From positions 67,099-131,098 of the forward strand of contig PCUW01000054.1 in assembly GCA_002787775.1 (NCBI GenBank): a stretch of 64,000 bases of DNA, written 5' to 3'. This document shows positions 8,054 through 18,300 of this stretch, one piece after another. Made by a program: the position numbers and the translations under genes. Each line of letters opens with the position of its first letter. Position 1 is the first letter of the stretch. The notes beneath the pieces are model-generated. The model was not told the origin of the DNA, ran no database searches, and saw only the letters and a program-made list of their open reading frames with translations. Source of the stretch: Bdellovibrionales bacterium CG12_big_fil_rev_8_21_14_0_65_38_15 (GTDB lineage Bacteria; Bdellovibrionota; Bacteriovoracia; Bacteriovoracales; Bacteriovoracaceae).

Positions 8054-9339
8054 TTTCTTTCAATCCACTTATCCCAAAAAGGTTTTAAGTCTATTTCAAC
8101 GTCAAGTCGATGAAGCAGGCTATAAATTCCGCCAAGTTTTCTATGCAAAAAGATTAAGTGCTTTGGAGGTGGTGAAAATTTCGTCTCTCGAATAAAGTCC
8201 ATTGATACATTTTTTGTTAGTTCTATATAGCTTTCATCTCTAAATTTAAACACGCCATTTTCTAAAAATGGTCTTACAGAAACTTCTACCATTTTAAGGT
8301 ATGTCTCTTTCGCTTTTTCACTTTCACGTCGATCGAGAAGATCAAAATCAATTGATAGTCTAATCACTTCATTGGCGTCGCCTTTTTTTAAGGCCAAAAG
8401 CAATGATCGATATTTCTCAACAAAACCTTGCCCAAACTCCATACTCGCCCCAAAATCGAGTAGGCCCAGACGACCGTCATCTAAGACTAAAAAATTGGCG
8501 AAATTTGGATCTGTTTGCACGATATTCCATTTAAATAATTCACAACAAAATAAATCAATTGCCTTTGCTGCTAACTTTTCTTTTTCAACTTGCGTTGGTG
8601 AATTTTCAATCCACTGTGAAATTGATTTTCCAGAAAGCATCTCCATCGCAATCACTTTTGAGGAACAAAATTCTGGATAAAGAACTGGAACTCTCCACTG
8701 TTTTGAGTCTTGGGCTAAAGTTGAAAAACGAGTTAACATTTTAGCTTCTCGGACATAATCAATTTCTCGATTAAACATCTCTGAGAGTTCATCAAATACA
8801 CCTGTTAAATCAACCTTTTTACCAGTCATCGCTGTGATCAATGGAGTCAGTTTTTTAATAACAAGAAGATCTCCATCAAGAGAGTTTTCAATACCGGGAT
8901 ACTGAATTTTTAGAACAATTGATTTATTATCTTTTGTCTTAGCGCTATAGACCTGTCCAAGACTTGCGCTCGCAATAGGACTCCAATTAATTTCTAGTTC
9001 ATTTACTTTAGAACCAAGTTGATCGTTTAAAACTTTCTTCATAATATCTTGATCAATTGGAGTTGCTTGATTTTGAAGCTTTTCAAAAATTTTTCTAATT
9101 TCATCAGGTAAAATACCTGTGGTATCTAGACTAAGTAGTTGCCCAACTTTTAAGGGAAATCCTTTCAATTGATCCAAGCTTTCAACCAGCTTAGCAGCTC
9201 GCTTAAAGAGGGCTTCGTTTACTCTAGTAGAATGCTCAGTTTTATATTTTTGAGCAATTTCACCTACTGCATAGCGTCCCGCTGCAGATAGGAGTTTTGC
9301 CGAGCGAAGAAATTTACTTTTTGGAGGACTCTTGGCCAT
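8050..9339 (-). CDS. ABC1/ADCK/UbiB-family atypical protein kinase-like protein
   Basis: The 429-residue product has the family signature KVGQ (KxGQ, residues 64-67), an alanine-rich nucleotide loop ASLGQVYSA, the lysine strand VLKIQYPG, QTDPNFANF as catalytic loop and LLDFGAS as metal-binding DFG. Family members (UbiB, COQ8) are ATPases that support ubiquinone or other isoprenoid-lipid metabolism at the membrane. No C-terminal membrane pair is evident, so it may be the soluble AarF type. It is a single gene and overlaps the tsaC stop by four bases. Confidence 0.9.
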   Translation of the reverse strand: MAKSPPKSKFLRSAKLLSAAGRYAVGEIAQKYKTEHSTRVNEALFKRAAKLVESLDQLKGFPLKVGQLLSLDTTGILPDEIRKIFEKLQNQATPIDQDIMKKVLNDQLGSKVNELEINWSPIASASLGQVYSAKTKDNKSIVLKIQYPGIENSLDGDLLVIKKLTPLITAMTGKKVDLTGVFDELSEMFNREIDYVREAKMLTRFSTLAQDSKQWRVPVLYPEFCSSKVIAMEMLSGKSISQWIENSPTQVEKEKLAAKAIDLFCCELFKWNIVQTDPNFANFLVLDDGRLGLLDFGASMEFGQGFVEKYRSLLLALKKGDANEVIRLSIDFDLLDRRESEKAKETYLKMVEVSVRPFLENGVFKFRDESYIELTKNVSMDFIRETKFSPPPKHLIFLHRKLGGIYSLLHRLDVEIDLKPFWDKWIERN

Positions 9340-9409
9340 GAATTATCCTTTCACACATAAAAACAAGAGTCACCAATCGTCTAGTTCATGTTAAGATTAT
9401 GTTCTCATT

Positions 9410-10732
9410 ATGAAGAAAACTAGACTTGCAATAATAGTGGCGACTAACCCTTCCATCTGGCAGAGCTGTCGCATTATTACACCTAATATTGATGCATGTT
9501 ATCGCTCTATTGCTGATCATTCAGATGGCCTGGTTGAAATTGAATATTTTAATTATCATAACAACCAAAGTGAGCTTGATCTCATTGATCAAGTCAAAAA
9601 AACATCTGATTGGAAACCAGATATTGTTGTGTTCATGGATCATCAGCCGCATCCATTACATTTTCTAAAATATTATAAAGAACTTAATCCTAAAAAGTGT
9701 CACTTTATTTTTCATGTTTACGGCGATTTTACTCTCTTTACAGTTGATTGGGTGAGTGCTGGAAGACTTTTAAAGAAAGATCAGTGTCAGTTTATAGCAG
9801 CTTCACATAAACAAGTTGAACTCATTTCTAGTTTCACAGAAAACCCTAAAGCTGTTAATTACTGTCCGTTTCCTGTAGACGATCAACGGTTTTACTTTGA
9901 TCAATCCTTAAGGGAGAAGGCAAGAGAAGAGCTCGGAATTAAGAAAGATGATTTTGTCTTTTTGTATACAGGAAGACTTTCACCTCAAAAAAACACACTA
10001 GAAATGATTAATTTATTTGAACTAGCGTTCAAAGAAACTAAAAAACCTCCATTATTTCTTTTTGCAGGTGCTTTTGATCAGCTTGGAACTCCTTTTATTG
10101 GTAATTACTTATCAAGCAATCAATATCACTCTCATGTAAATTTAAAGCTCCATAACCTTCACGATAATCTTAAAGACAGAATTCATTATGTCGGAAGTTT
10201 AGAGCCAGAAGAATTAGTGAAGTATTACAGAGCCAGCGATACATTCATTTCTTTAAGTCTTCATAATGATGAAGACTATGGAATGTCTCCAATTGAGTCT
10301 CTTTTGTGTGGTACTAAAGCAATACTTACTGACTGGGCCGGCTATAGCTCGTTCGCTCTCAAATCAAAATACTGCGAGCTTATTTCAGTTTCAATGAAGA
10401 ATCATCGCTTAAGCTTTGATGCAGATCAATTTGTTTCAGCCTTGCATTCAGCTTTTCAAAAAGGGAAACTTAAAGAGAGTGAGCGTCAAAAAATTCATGA
10501 TCTTTACGCTAGTAAGTTTTCAATAACTTCAAATATAAAAACGATTGAAAAAATAGTCTTTAAAGGGAATAAAGTCTTTTCTGGTTTTACACCAAAATTA
10601 AAAACGATGTCGGCACTTTTTAAAAGTAATCACTATAGCCCGTTTAGCCACCCCCGAATCCCACTAGCCTACAACGCTTATTACGAGGATATCTATGCCC
10701 CTTACTATAGAAAAACTGAAAGACGAGATTAG
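9410..10732 (+). CDS. GT4-type (GT-B fold) glycosyltransferase
   Basis: The C-terminal half is a standard glycosyl transferase group 1 domain: FLYTGRLSPQKN, a PLFLFAGAF strand, IHYVGSLEPEELVKYYRASDTFISLS, and the EDYGMSPIESLLCG motif (E-x7-E) that binds the nucleotide of the sugar donor. The N-terminal half is a Rossmann-like acceptor domain. Length 440 residues is usual. It is the first gene of a coupled three-gene set; the next gene begins 38 bases before its stop. The product is probably cytoplasmic and acts on a lipid- or protein-linked acceptor, which I cannot specify. Confidence 0.85.
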   Translation: MKKTRLAIIVATNPSIWQSCRIITPNIDACYRSIADHSDGLVEIEYFNYHNNQSELDLIDQVKKTSDWKPDIVVFMDHQPHPLHFLKYYKELNPKKCHFIFHVYGDFTLFTVDWVSAGRLLKKDQCQFIAASHKQVELISSFTENPKAVNYCPFPVDDQRFYFDQSLREKAREELGIKKDDFVFLYTGRLSPQKNTLEMINLFELAFKETKKPPLFLFAGAFDQLGTPFIGNYLSSNQYHSHVNLKLHNLHDNLKDRIHYVGSLEPEELVKYYRASDTFISLSLHNDEDYGMSPIESLLCGTKAILTDWAGYSSFALKSKYCELISVSMKNHRLSFDADQFVSALHSAFQKGKLKESERQKIHDLYASKFSITSNIKTIEKIVFKGNKVFSGFTPKLKTMSALFKSNHYSPFSHPRIPLAYNAYYEDIYAPYYRKTERRD

Positions 10733-11693
10733 TTCAATCCCTAATAATCGTCTGATGGAGCAACTCTATTTAAGTGGCTTTAAAAAAACTGATTGTAATT
10801 ATTCAAACCTACATCTAACTTGGGCGACAGATCCTCTTTCTAAGGATTACTTTAGTCCACTTAATCCATGTTTCACCTATGAGCCCAAGACATTAGAACT
10901 ACTAAATACACATCCGTGTTGGCTCGTTCGAGATGGAGCACTTTCCTTACTGGATGCTCTAAATACAGAAGTGTTCCATGATCTTGAATGCCAACTCATT
11001 TTTAGAAAGGAATTGCAATTTGTCTTACCTGTAGAAAAGCAGATTAGCTCATTATATTTTGATTTGGTTTCAAATCGTCCCTACGTTAAAAATACTAAGA
11101 AAGTTCTAATGTATACTTTAATTAATGGTGCTTTTACTTCACCCGAACATTTTGAAGAGACACTCATTAAGGCAAGAGAGTTTAGAAGTGATCTTAAAGA
11201 TGAAGACTTTGTAGTCTTAATGCTGATGCGAGAAAATCAGTTTTACCAATTACCATCTGAAGAAATTCATCCCGCCTATGAGTTCACACGTATTTTAAAG
11301 CGAATCATTCCTAAAGCTACTGTTATATCGGAGAATGATTTTGATCAAATTCCTTCTTTTAATAATTGGTCTTTTTTAGAAATTCAGGAAAACTTTCTTG
11401 TTATTGGCGATAGCTACTTAAATCATTATCTTCTTTCTTTAAAAGCTCAGCCTCTTTATGAACCAAGCCAAACAAACCAATGCTTTCTTCTTAAGCAGTC
11501 ACCTAACCACTCTATTAGAATTCTTGAGCCAATATTACCCTCACATAAAACAGTCGCTCCATATGCAGAGCCCATATTGAAAGTTTTAGAAAAAAATGAA
11601 GTCAAAATTAAAACTTATTGGGCTCCTCCATACGCCCAGAAAATAACTTTTGGTTGCTTCTATGAATGGCTTAAAAAGAGATTGAATGAGTAG
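10695..11693 (+). CDS. Unknown protein, translationally coupled to the glycosyltransferase
   Basis: The 332-residue product has no signal peptide or membrane segment. It overlaps the preceding glycosyltransferase gene by 38 bases and the following gene by eight, so all three are almost certainly one transcript with coupled translation. A central region (KKVLMYTLINGAFTSP..., then FVVLMLMREN and FLVIGDSYLNHYLLSLKAQPLYE) alternates beta strands and helices in a way that would suit a GT-B-like glycosyltransferase, but no donor-binding motif can be pointed out. I leave the function open. Confidence 0.65.
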   Translation: MPLTIEKLKDEISSIPNNRLMEQLYLSGFKKTDCNYSNLHLTWATDPLSKDYFSPLNPCFTYEPKTLELLNTHPCWLVRDGALSLLDALNTEVFHDLECQLIFRKELQFVLPVEKQISSLYFDLVSNRPYVKNTKKVLMYTLINGAFTSPEHFEETLIKAREFRSDLKDEDFVVLMLMRENQFYQLPSEEIHPAYEFTRILKRIIPKATVISENDFDQIPSFNNWSFLEIQENFLVIGDSYLNHYLLSLKAQPLYEPSQTNQCFLLKQSPNHSIRILEPILPSHKTVAPYAEPILKVLEKNEVKIKTYWAPPYAQKITFGCFYEWLKKRLNE

Positions 11694-12069
11694 CCCCGCT
11701 GCACTGCAATTATTATTTGATCAAGCAAGGCAAATGCTTGAAGAAAAGGGCATGATTCCTATTAAAATTATATCTGGAAGTATGGAGCCTGTTATCAAGG
11801 TTAACCAAACCGTGATTATAACCAAACTCACACGCCCCATTGCTCGCTTTGATATCATAGTGTTCAAAGGAGATAGAGAACTCATTTGCCACTACGTTAG
11901 GCACGTAAACCGCTATGTAACGGACGGAGATAACGATCTTATCCAGACGCGCGGACTAGCTTCTAAGCAAAATGATGTTCCTATCCATCAGGATCAAGTG
12001 CTTGGGATTGTTATATCGCACCGTCTCAATCTGTGGCGAAAACTGCGCTTGATGTGGGCTATTCGCTAG
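11686..12069 (+). CDS. S24/S26 signal-peptidase-like protein, small and without a membrane anchor
   Basis: The 127-residue product has the serine box ISGSMEPVIK (Ser32), the strand FDIIVFKGD, then CHYVRHV and VTDGDNDLIQTRG, and ends with QVLGIVI. These are boxes B-E of the S26 fold. Like the SipW/archaeal branch, a histidine (His69) rather than lysine stands at the general-base position. No transmembrane helix precedes the serine box, unlike true signal peptidases, so it may process a soluble substrate or be regulatory. It is the last gene of the coupled glycosyltransferase cassette and lies 43 bases before metG. Confidence 0.75.
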   Translation: MSSPAALQLLFDQARQMLEEKGMIPIKIISGSMEPVIKVNQTVIITKLTRPIARFDIIVFKGDRELICHYVRHVNRYVTDGDNDLIQTRGLASKQNDVPIHQDQVLGIVISHRLNLWRKLRLMWAIR

Positions 12070-12112
12070 GCTCGTGTTATAAATTCAAATATTTTTATCT
12101 TGGAGATGGCCC

Positions 12113-13588
12113 ATGGCCGAAAAATTCTACATCACAACCGCTATTGATTACCCAAACGGTACTCCTCATATGGGTCATGCCTATGAAAAGGTTGTCACAG
12201 ATTGCTATGCAAGATGGAATCGCTTCTTAGGTAAAGATACCTATTTTCTAACAGGTACAGATGAAAATGGTCAAAAGCTTGTTGAATCAGCAGCTAAAGC
12301 AGGCGTTAACACGAAAGAGTACGTCGATTCTCAAGTAGAGGGTTTTAAGAAACTTTGCCAGGGCCTAAATCTATCAAATGACGATTTTATTCGAACCACT
12401 GAAGATCGCCATGCCAAAGTCGCCTGCGACTTTTGGAGAAAACTTGAAGCTCAAGGCGATATTTATTTTGGGTCTTACTCGGGACAATATTGCTTAGCTT
12501 GTGAAAATTTTTACACCGAACTTCAAGCTCCTGAAGGAATTTGTCCTGATCACAAAACAAAACTAGAGCTTAAAGAAGAAGAAGGTTATTTCTTCAAAAT
12601 GTCTAAATATGAAGAATTCATTTTAGGATTTTTAAGATCGAATCCTCAATTTGTTGTTCCTAAAAATTCTTATAATGAAGTTCTAAGACGTCTAGAAGCT
12701 GAGCCCCTACGTGACCTCGCCATCTCTAGACCAAATAAAGACGCCTGGGGAATCCCTGTTCCGGGTAATGAAAAATTCATCATGTATACATGGTTTGATG
12801 CTCTCATTAATTATTACTCTGCTCTGTCTGAAGAACAGCGTGCTTATTGGCCAGCTGACGTCCATGTTATAGGCAAGGATATTATTTGGTTTCACTGCGT
12901 GATTTGGCCTTGTATGCTGAACGCCTTATCTCTTCCATTACCTAAACAAGTCTACGTTCACGGAATGATCTTAGCTGCTGATGGAAGAAAGATGTCGAAG
13001 TCTCTTGGCAACGGCGTTGATCCCTCTGATATGCTTTCGAAATATCCCGTTGATACTTTTCGCTATTACTTACTTCGAGCCATCTCGGCTCAAAGTGATG
13101 GAAGCTTCTCTGAGCAAGAACTGATTGATAAGCATAATAATGAACTTGGAAATGATTACGGAAATTTGATTATGCGTGTAGTGAAACTTTCACTTAAGCA
13201 TCTTCCAACGCAAATATCAGGTGAAGGCGTCACTAAGGCGTTTGATTTTGGCGATAGCTTTGATCGCATGAAAACATGCATGGATAAAAAAGAGCATAAC
13301 AGGGCCCTTGATATCCTTTGGGAATACGTTAATAAAGCCAATCAGTATGTAAATGACAGTGAGCCATGGAAGCTTAAAACGGATCCAGAAGCTTTAAAGC
13401 CAGTTGTTTATAACTGTCTCTACGCGATTCATGGCCTAGCTTGCTTGATCACTCCATTTTTACCGCAAACAGGACCTGCAACACTCGCTTCTTTAGGCGT
13501 AGAGGTTTCTCGTTTTGATAGTATTAAATTTGGAGAGACCACTTATAATTTAAGTGAGCCACAAGCCTTGTTTCCAAAAATACTTTAA
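12113..13588 (+). CDS. metG: Methionyl-tRNA synthetase
   Basis: Charges tRNA-Met with methionine, needed for initiation and elongation. The HIGH signature appears as HMGH (residues 19-22), the KMSKS loop as GRKMSKSLGNG near residue 293, and a zinc-knuckle-like CLACENF...CPDHK insert lies between. The WFDALINYYSAL and IIWFHCVIWPCML segments are typical. At 491 residues it lacks the C-terminal tRNA-binding dimerisation domain, as in many bacteria with the short form. TTGGAGAT gives a good ribosome binding site. Its stop abuts the convergent nuclease-like gene. Confidence 0.97.
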   Translation: MAEKFYITTAIDYPNGTPHMGHAYEKVVTDCYARWNRFLGKDTYFLTGTDENGQKLVESAAKAGVNTKEYVDSQVEGFKKLCQGLNLSNDDFIRTTEDRHAKVACDFWRKLEAQGDIYFGSYSGQYCLACENFYTELQAPEGICPDHKTKLELKEEEGYFFKMSKYEEFILGFLRSNPQFVVPKNSYNEVLRRLEAEPLRDLAISRPNKDAWGIPVPGNEKFIMYTWFDALINYYSALSEEQRAYWPADVHVIGKDIIWFHCVIWPCMLNALSLPLPKQVYVHGMILAADGRKMSKSLGNGVDPSDMLSKYPVDTFRYYLLRAISAQSDGSFSEQELIDKHNNELGNDYGNLIMRVVKLSLKHLPTQISGEGVTKAFDFGDSFDRMKTCMDKKEHNRALDILWEYVNKANQYVNDSEPWKLKTDPEALKPVVYNCLYAIHGLACLITPFLPQTGPATLASLGVEVSRFDSIKFGETTYNLSEPQALFPKIL

Positions 13589-15118
13589 TTAGTTTTTACA
13601 GGTAATGGAGATTGGAAAGTGATCTGAGATAAGCTCACGATAGAGCTTATAATAGGTAAAATCACTTAATTGCTCGTCAAAAACACGACGTTTGTAAATC
13701 TCTAGTTCTTTTTCTACATCTTCAAATTGAGCAACAATTTTCCCGTCAACAATGATTCGAGATTCTTCTAAGAATTGCCTATGTTCTTGAAGTTTGCGCT
13801 CCATTATCTTTTTTCCTTTCGAAGAAAAGCGATAAGGCTCGTCAGCATCGGAGGTTTCTTCACGTGCAAGGTAATTCTCTCTCATCCACTCGTCGACATG
13901 ATCTTCAAAGTAACTTTGACGAGTAACTTCTATTTTTCCGCTTTTATCTGTGATGCAATTTTTATTAGCTTTATTGTTGTAAATAAAATGATCATAATTA
14001 CTTGAAAAGCCATTTGTTTCGACATCGCCACGACCATAACGATAATTCGTCAAACTGGTTGGAAGCTCGCTGATAAGAGTGAAGCTATTAAAGTCGCCCA
14101 TAAGAGTTTGCCAGTATGAAATCTTACTTTCGAGATTCATATCAGCTGAGAAGAATAAATCCTGCTCTTTATAATTTTTACTAAAGATCTCGAGCATTTC
14201 AAGCGTTAAGCGAACTTCTGCAAATCTTGCATAAGTTTCTTTGGTAACACCCGTGCCAACCTGTGAATAATCATCCACCCCAAAGGCTAAATTAGAAATC
14301 CAGCTCATGGTTTCTTCGTCTTTTGGTGAAGTAAAAATAACGTGAGCATTCATGATGGTGAAATCGTATTCTCCACTTTCAAAACTTGAAACAAACGGCT
14401 TTCGAGAAAAACCATCGGCAGCATCAACTCTAAAGAATGGCGCTCTAAAAAGCGGATAACAAGCAAAGCTTGTATTAGCATCTTCACGATCATTCTTAGT
14501 CGCAAGCTCAGAGCAATGCTCAGTTTCTTTTGGACGCACAATTGAAGCACGATAAAAGAACCCCAACATTTCGTGAACACTTGAAGGAGAAGAAGCCTCT
14601 CCACGTGGACTAGTAATCAAGGCCCAGCTTGGATCTAGTTTTCTTAATTCTTCTAGAATTAAAATATAACCTGGAATTTTATAAAGCTTTTCAAGGTCGT
14701 AATTCTTTGTGTCTTCGATCATATCTACGAGATCATTATTATGTCTCATATCATTGCCAAGTCGTGGAATAAGCTCTTGGGCAGAAACTAAATCGTACTC
14801 ATTAATAATTTGGGCAACGAGTGCAATATCTTTATAAGAGTTTTTATTTGAACCTGGATGCAACAGATTATAGTTTGCAATTTTAATATCGTGGTCTGGA
14901 TTTGAGTTGTAATGATTAAGTGCCGCACGAGAATTATAATGATGGTAGTCGGTATCGCATGTAACGCTATAACGATTCTTAATCACATACTTTGAAACTT
15001 GATCGCAGTAAGCCTTAAACTCTTGATTGAGTTCTTGTTCACGCTCTACAGAAATCGCATGGGCGACAAAACTGTAACTCGTTAAAAACGCTAATATAAT
15101 TATCAGCTTCGAACCCAC
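13589..15118 (-). CDS. Exported endonuclease/exonuclease/phosphatase (DNase I-like) family protein
   Basis: GTG start at 15118 with AAGGAAGG upstream. A signal peptide (SKLIIILAFLTSYSFVAHA) precedes a DNase I-like fold: IKIANYNLLHPG (N metal site), LVSAQELIPR (catalytic Glu), FTIMNAHVIF, LFFSADMNLES (DxN), SNYDHFIYN and the final SDHFPISI (catalytic His). The family cleaves phosphodiesters in nucleic acids or phospholipid headgroups. At 509 residues it is longer than bacterial DNase I homologues, with an inserted charged segment of about 100 residues between the YDHF and SDHFP motifs. In a predator a secreted nuclease could digest prey DNA; that use is inference. Confidence 0.85.
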   Translation of the reverse strand: MGSKLIIILAFLTSYSFVAHAISVEREQELNQEFKAYCDQVSKYVIKNRYSVTCDTDYHHYNSRAALNHYNSNPDHDIKIANYNLLHPGSNKNSYKDIALVAQIINEYDLVSAQELIPRLGNDMRHNNDLVDMIEDTKNYDLEKLYKIPGYILILEELRKLDPSWALITSPRGEASSPSSVHEMLGFFYRASIVRPKETEHCSELATKNDREDANTSFACYPLFRAPFFRVDAADGFSRKPFVSSFESGEYDFTIMNAHVIFTSPKDEETMSWISNLAFGVDDYSQVGTGVTKETYARFAEVRLTLEMLEIFSKNYKEQDLFFSADMNLESKISYWQTLMGDFNSFTLISELPTSLTNYRYGRGDVETNGFSSNYDHFIYNNKANKNCITDKSGKIEVTRQSYFEDHVDEWMRENYLAREETSDADEPYRFSSKGKKIMERKLQEHRQFLEESRIIVDGKIVAQFEDVEKELEIYKRRVFDEQLSDFTYYKLYRELISDHFPISITCKN

Positions 15119-15327
15119 GCTGCCTTCCTTATTAATTCAGTAGGATATTTTGGGCGAAGGGAGAATATCCCGAGCGTTAGGTCGATGCAAATTTGAAAAA
15201 TGTTATAAATAACTGAATTTATTGACTCTATTATGAGGATTTCATTAGGATTTAGAATGATATCGGTAACTTACATGACTCGGTTCATCAATTAGATACA
15301 ATGAATATATAGTATTAGTGTAACCTA

Positions 15328-18300
15328 TCAATTTTCCGATTGGGCTTCGCGTAATAATGCTTCAAATCGAGTTTTATGGATATTTTCTTGGTAACGACTG
15401 ACATTCTTACCCAACATCTTAGGAAGTAATACATATCGACCATAATACTCGATAGCCTTTTTTCCTGAAGGAGTGTCACGTAAAACTTCCCAATCAAAAT
15501 CCCCTGTATCGTAGAACAACCACTTTGTGATTCCCCACTTAGAGCGAGATTGCTTCGTTAAATACTCTTGGGCCATCTCACGGACAAAGCGCTCAGCAAA
15601 TCCTCCAGCGGTATTATCTGCTAAAATTCTTCCAGCGATGGCCTGGTCTACAGCTGCACGGTTAGTTGCTGAAGGAACACGACCAGTCACTCGAGGTAAG
15701 AATTCATTTTGCATAATAAGATCAAGAGCTGCTCTTCCTTCTCTATTATGAACATTAAATATTCTTCTAAAATCATAAGATGAAGTCATGCGATGACTTA
15801 GACTTTTAAGAGAATCATATTTAGCTTCAATTTCGCGTAACTTCGTTTTTTGATCACTTGATAAATAATTTGCATCTCGACCAGTTATCCATGCAAAGAA
15901 GCCTGAGTTACTATCTCTAACCTCTTGCCAAAAATCTGCAACTTCACGGTCGTACATTGATGATAAAAACGCTTTAAAATTCTCATCCGTATTTTTAGCA
16001 ACATGAGCAAGTGCCATATGATCAGCTAGCTGACTCTCACTAAAAAATCGTCCTAATTCTTGAAGCGGAACTGGTTGATCAGAGTCTACAACCCATTGAA
16101 GCGCGTCTTTGAGTTCTTCCTTAAAGACAGCAAGCTCTGTTTTCATACCATCCATATCAAAAACGAAGCCCTGTGAAATATACAGTCCCATACCTTCAAT
16201 GAATCGAGCGAGAGCCTGAACTGTAAACTCTGAAGTCACAATATCGGAACCTGGACCGTCGCCAGCGATAGTGCGATATTCATTTTTTGCTTGAACACTT
16301 AATAATAGTTGCGCAAGTTCAACATCAATAACCTCTTGAAGAATTTGATTTTGAACCGCACTAAGATTTGGACTTAAGCGACTAAATAAATTTGGAACAG
16401 AGGATATTAAGTAAGATCTAAATCCAGTCGCTAGAGTTTGGTTAAAGTTGTTGGCACAACCCCCTAAGTCAGTCATTAAACTATCAAACTTAGCTTCATC
16501 GACTTGACTTAGATCATCAAGATACCCATGAAGAACCGTACGATCAGATTCTTTAAAGCGTTGATCAAAGTTTTCATTAGGGAACATTAGAGAAATTAAA
16601 CTTCCTGCACCAACTAGGGAATTGCTGGCGCTAATAATGTCGTCTAAAGGCCTAGACTGGCCGACTGATGTCACAGCTGAGAATTGGGGTTTAAACCATT
16701 TTACATCTCTGTCACTGACGATGGTCTTGAGTTTATCAGAAAAACAAGCCATCTGAGAATTAAGAGCTGTCTTATCAGAGTTTGTTAAAACCGGATTATA
16801 TTTTTGTTGTAGCTTTTCAAAAAGATTGGAGGCGATATCAATCTTTGTGACTGCAGAACAAGACTTTAACCAAAGTCTATATTCTTCTACAGTCTTGTTT
16901 CCTAAAGCATCACCATCTCTATAACACTTATCAAGATAATAAAGTGGACTTAGGATTTCATTTGCTTCAATAGAAGATAATGGAAATCTTTTTGAAACAA
17001 AGTTTTTCATTTGTTGAAGAACTAATTGGAATTGTTCTTGCGCCAAAGATTCCTTGTCACAATGAATACCAAAATCTAATACGTCGGATGAAGAGTTGGC
17101 ATCATAGTCTTTCCAGCAATCTTCATATTGTTTTGAAATATCAGTAACGACTTGCTCAAATGACTCATCTTTAAAGTCATCTTTTAAGCTTGAAACAAGT
17201 TCGTACATTCTTGGTTGGATATGAGCTCGCATCACGATGTCATTAAAAGCTGTCTTGACACCATCGACACCTCTCGTTGTCAAAGCACGACGTAAATAGG
17301 CAGCACTTCCTTCAAGTAGATCATAAGTCCCTGGTTCAGTAATTGCAGCTAAATTGTCTCTAACTTCCTCATGTGCTGCAACTTCGTAAGCTGGATTTTC
17401 ACCATTCGTTGGGAGTTTAGAGTTAAGACGAGAATCAACGAAGCCAGAAAAAGCTGTTGAGTATGCCATCACTGATGCTTGTTCTACAAATTTTTTGGCA
17501 TCTGCAACGCTCTGTATTTGTGGCACAGAGTTTTGCATAAAACTTTCTACAGTTTCAATAGGCGATGTTAAATGATAGTTCGCCAGCTGGTTCTCATAAA
17601 AATGACTCGTAAGAGAAGAAATCTTTGTTTTAAAATAATCAAAGCTACAACGATATCTCCACTCATCAACACTTGTAAAATTCTGGGTTTCAATGCGTGT
17701 TAGGTTTTCACTTATACATGAATTGACTGAAATATTGTCCTGCTCATTAAAACGAACATCACCAAGACCAGAATCTCTGGCAATTGACTCAAGCATTTTT
17801 GATGGTAAGAGTGATATAGACTTTGAGATCAATTCACGCTGACAAGCTGAAAACTCAGCATCCTCTAAACAATCATCAAAATCTTTAACCAAAGCTTCCC
17901 GTTTAACATTTTGATTAACAATCGAATCATTAAACCATTTAATGTAGTTTAGCTTGTAGATTTCAGCTTTAGCTTTTTGAATTGCAACTAGCTCACAATT
18001 TTCGCTGTCGCAATCACGAAAGGTCTGGATGGCCAGTTCAGTTATTCTTGTACTTATTGGCGCAAAGGATTCATCCTGTCTTAAAAAACTTTGTTGCACT
18101 AATCCCGCTAGTTCAAGGCGAAGTGAATTCTCAATCAACCTTCCTTCACACTGTTTCAATTTTGAGTAGTCGTTAGACGCTATATACTCATCATTAAAGC
18201 TACGTTGTTCAACAGAACCAATAATAGCTCCACTTTCAATGAGACAGCTTCTAAAATCTTTTTGTTTTGTTTCATCTGAAGCGTAAGATAGATCCGCCAT

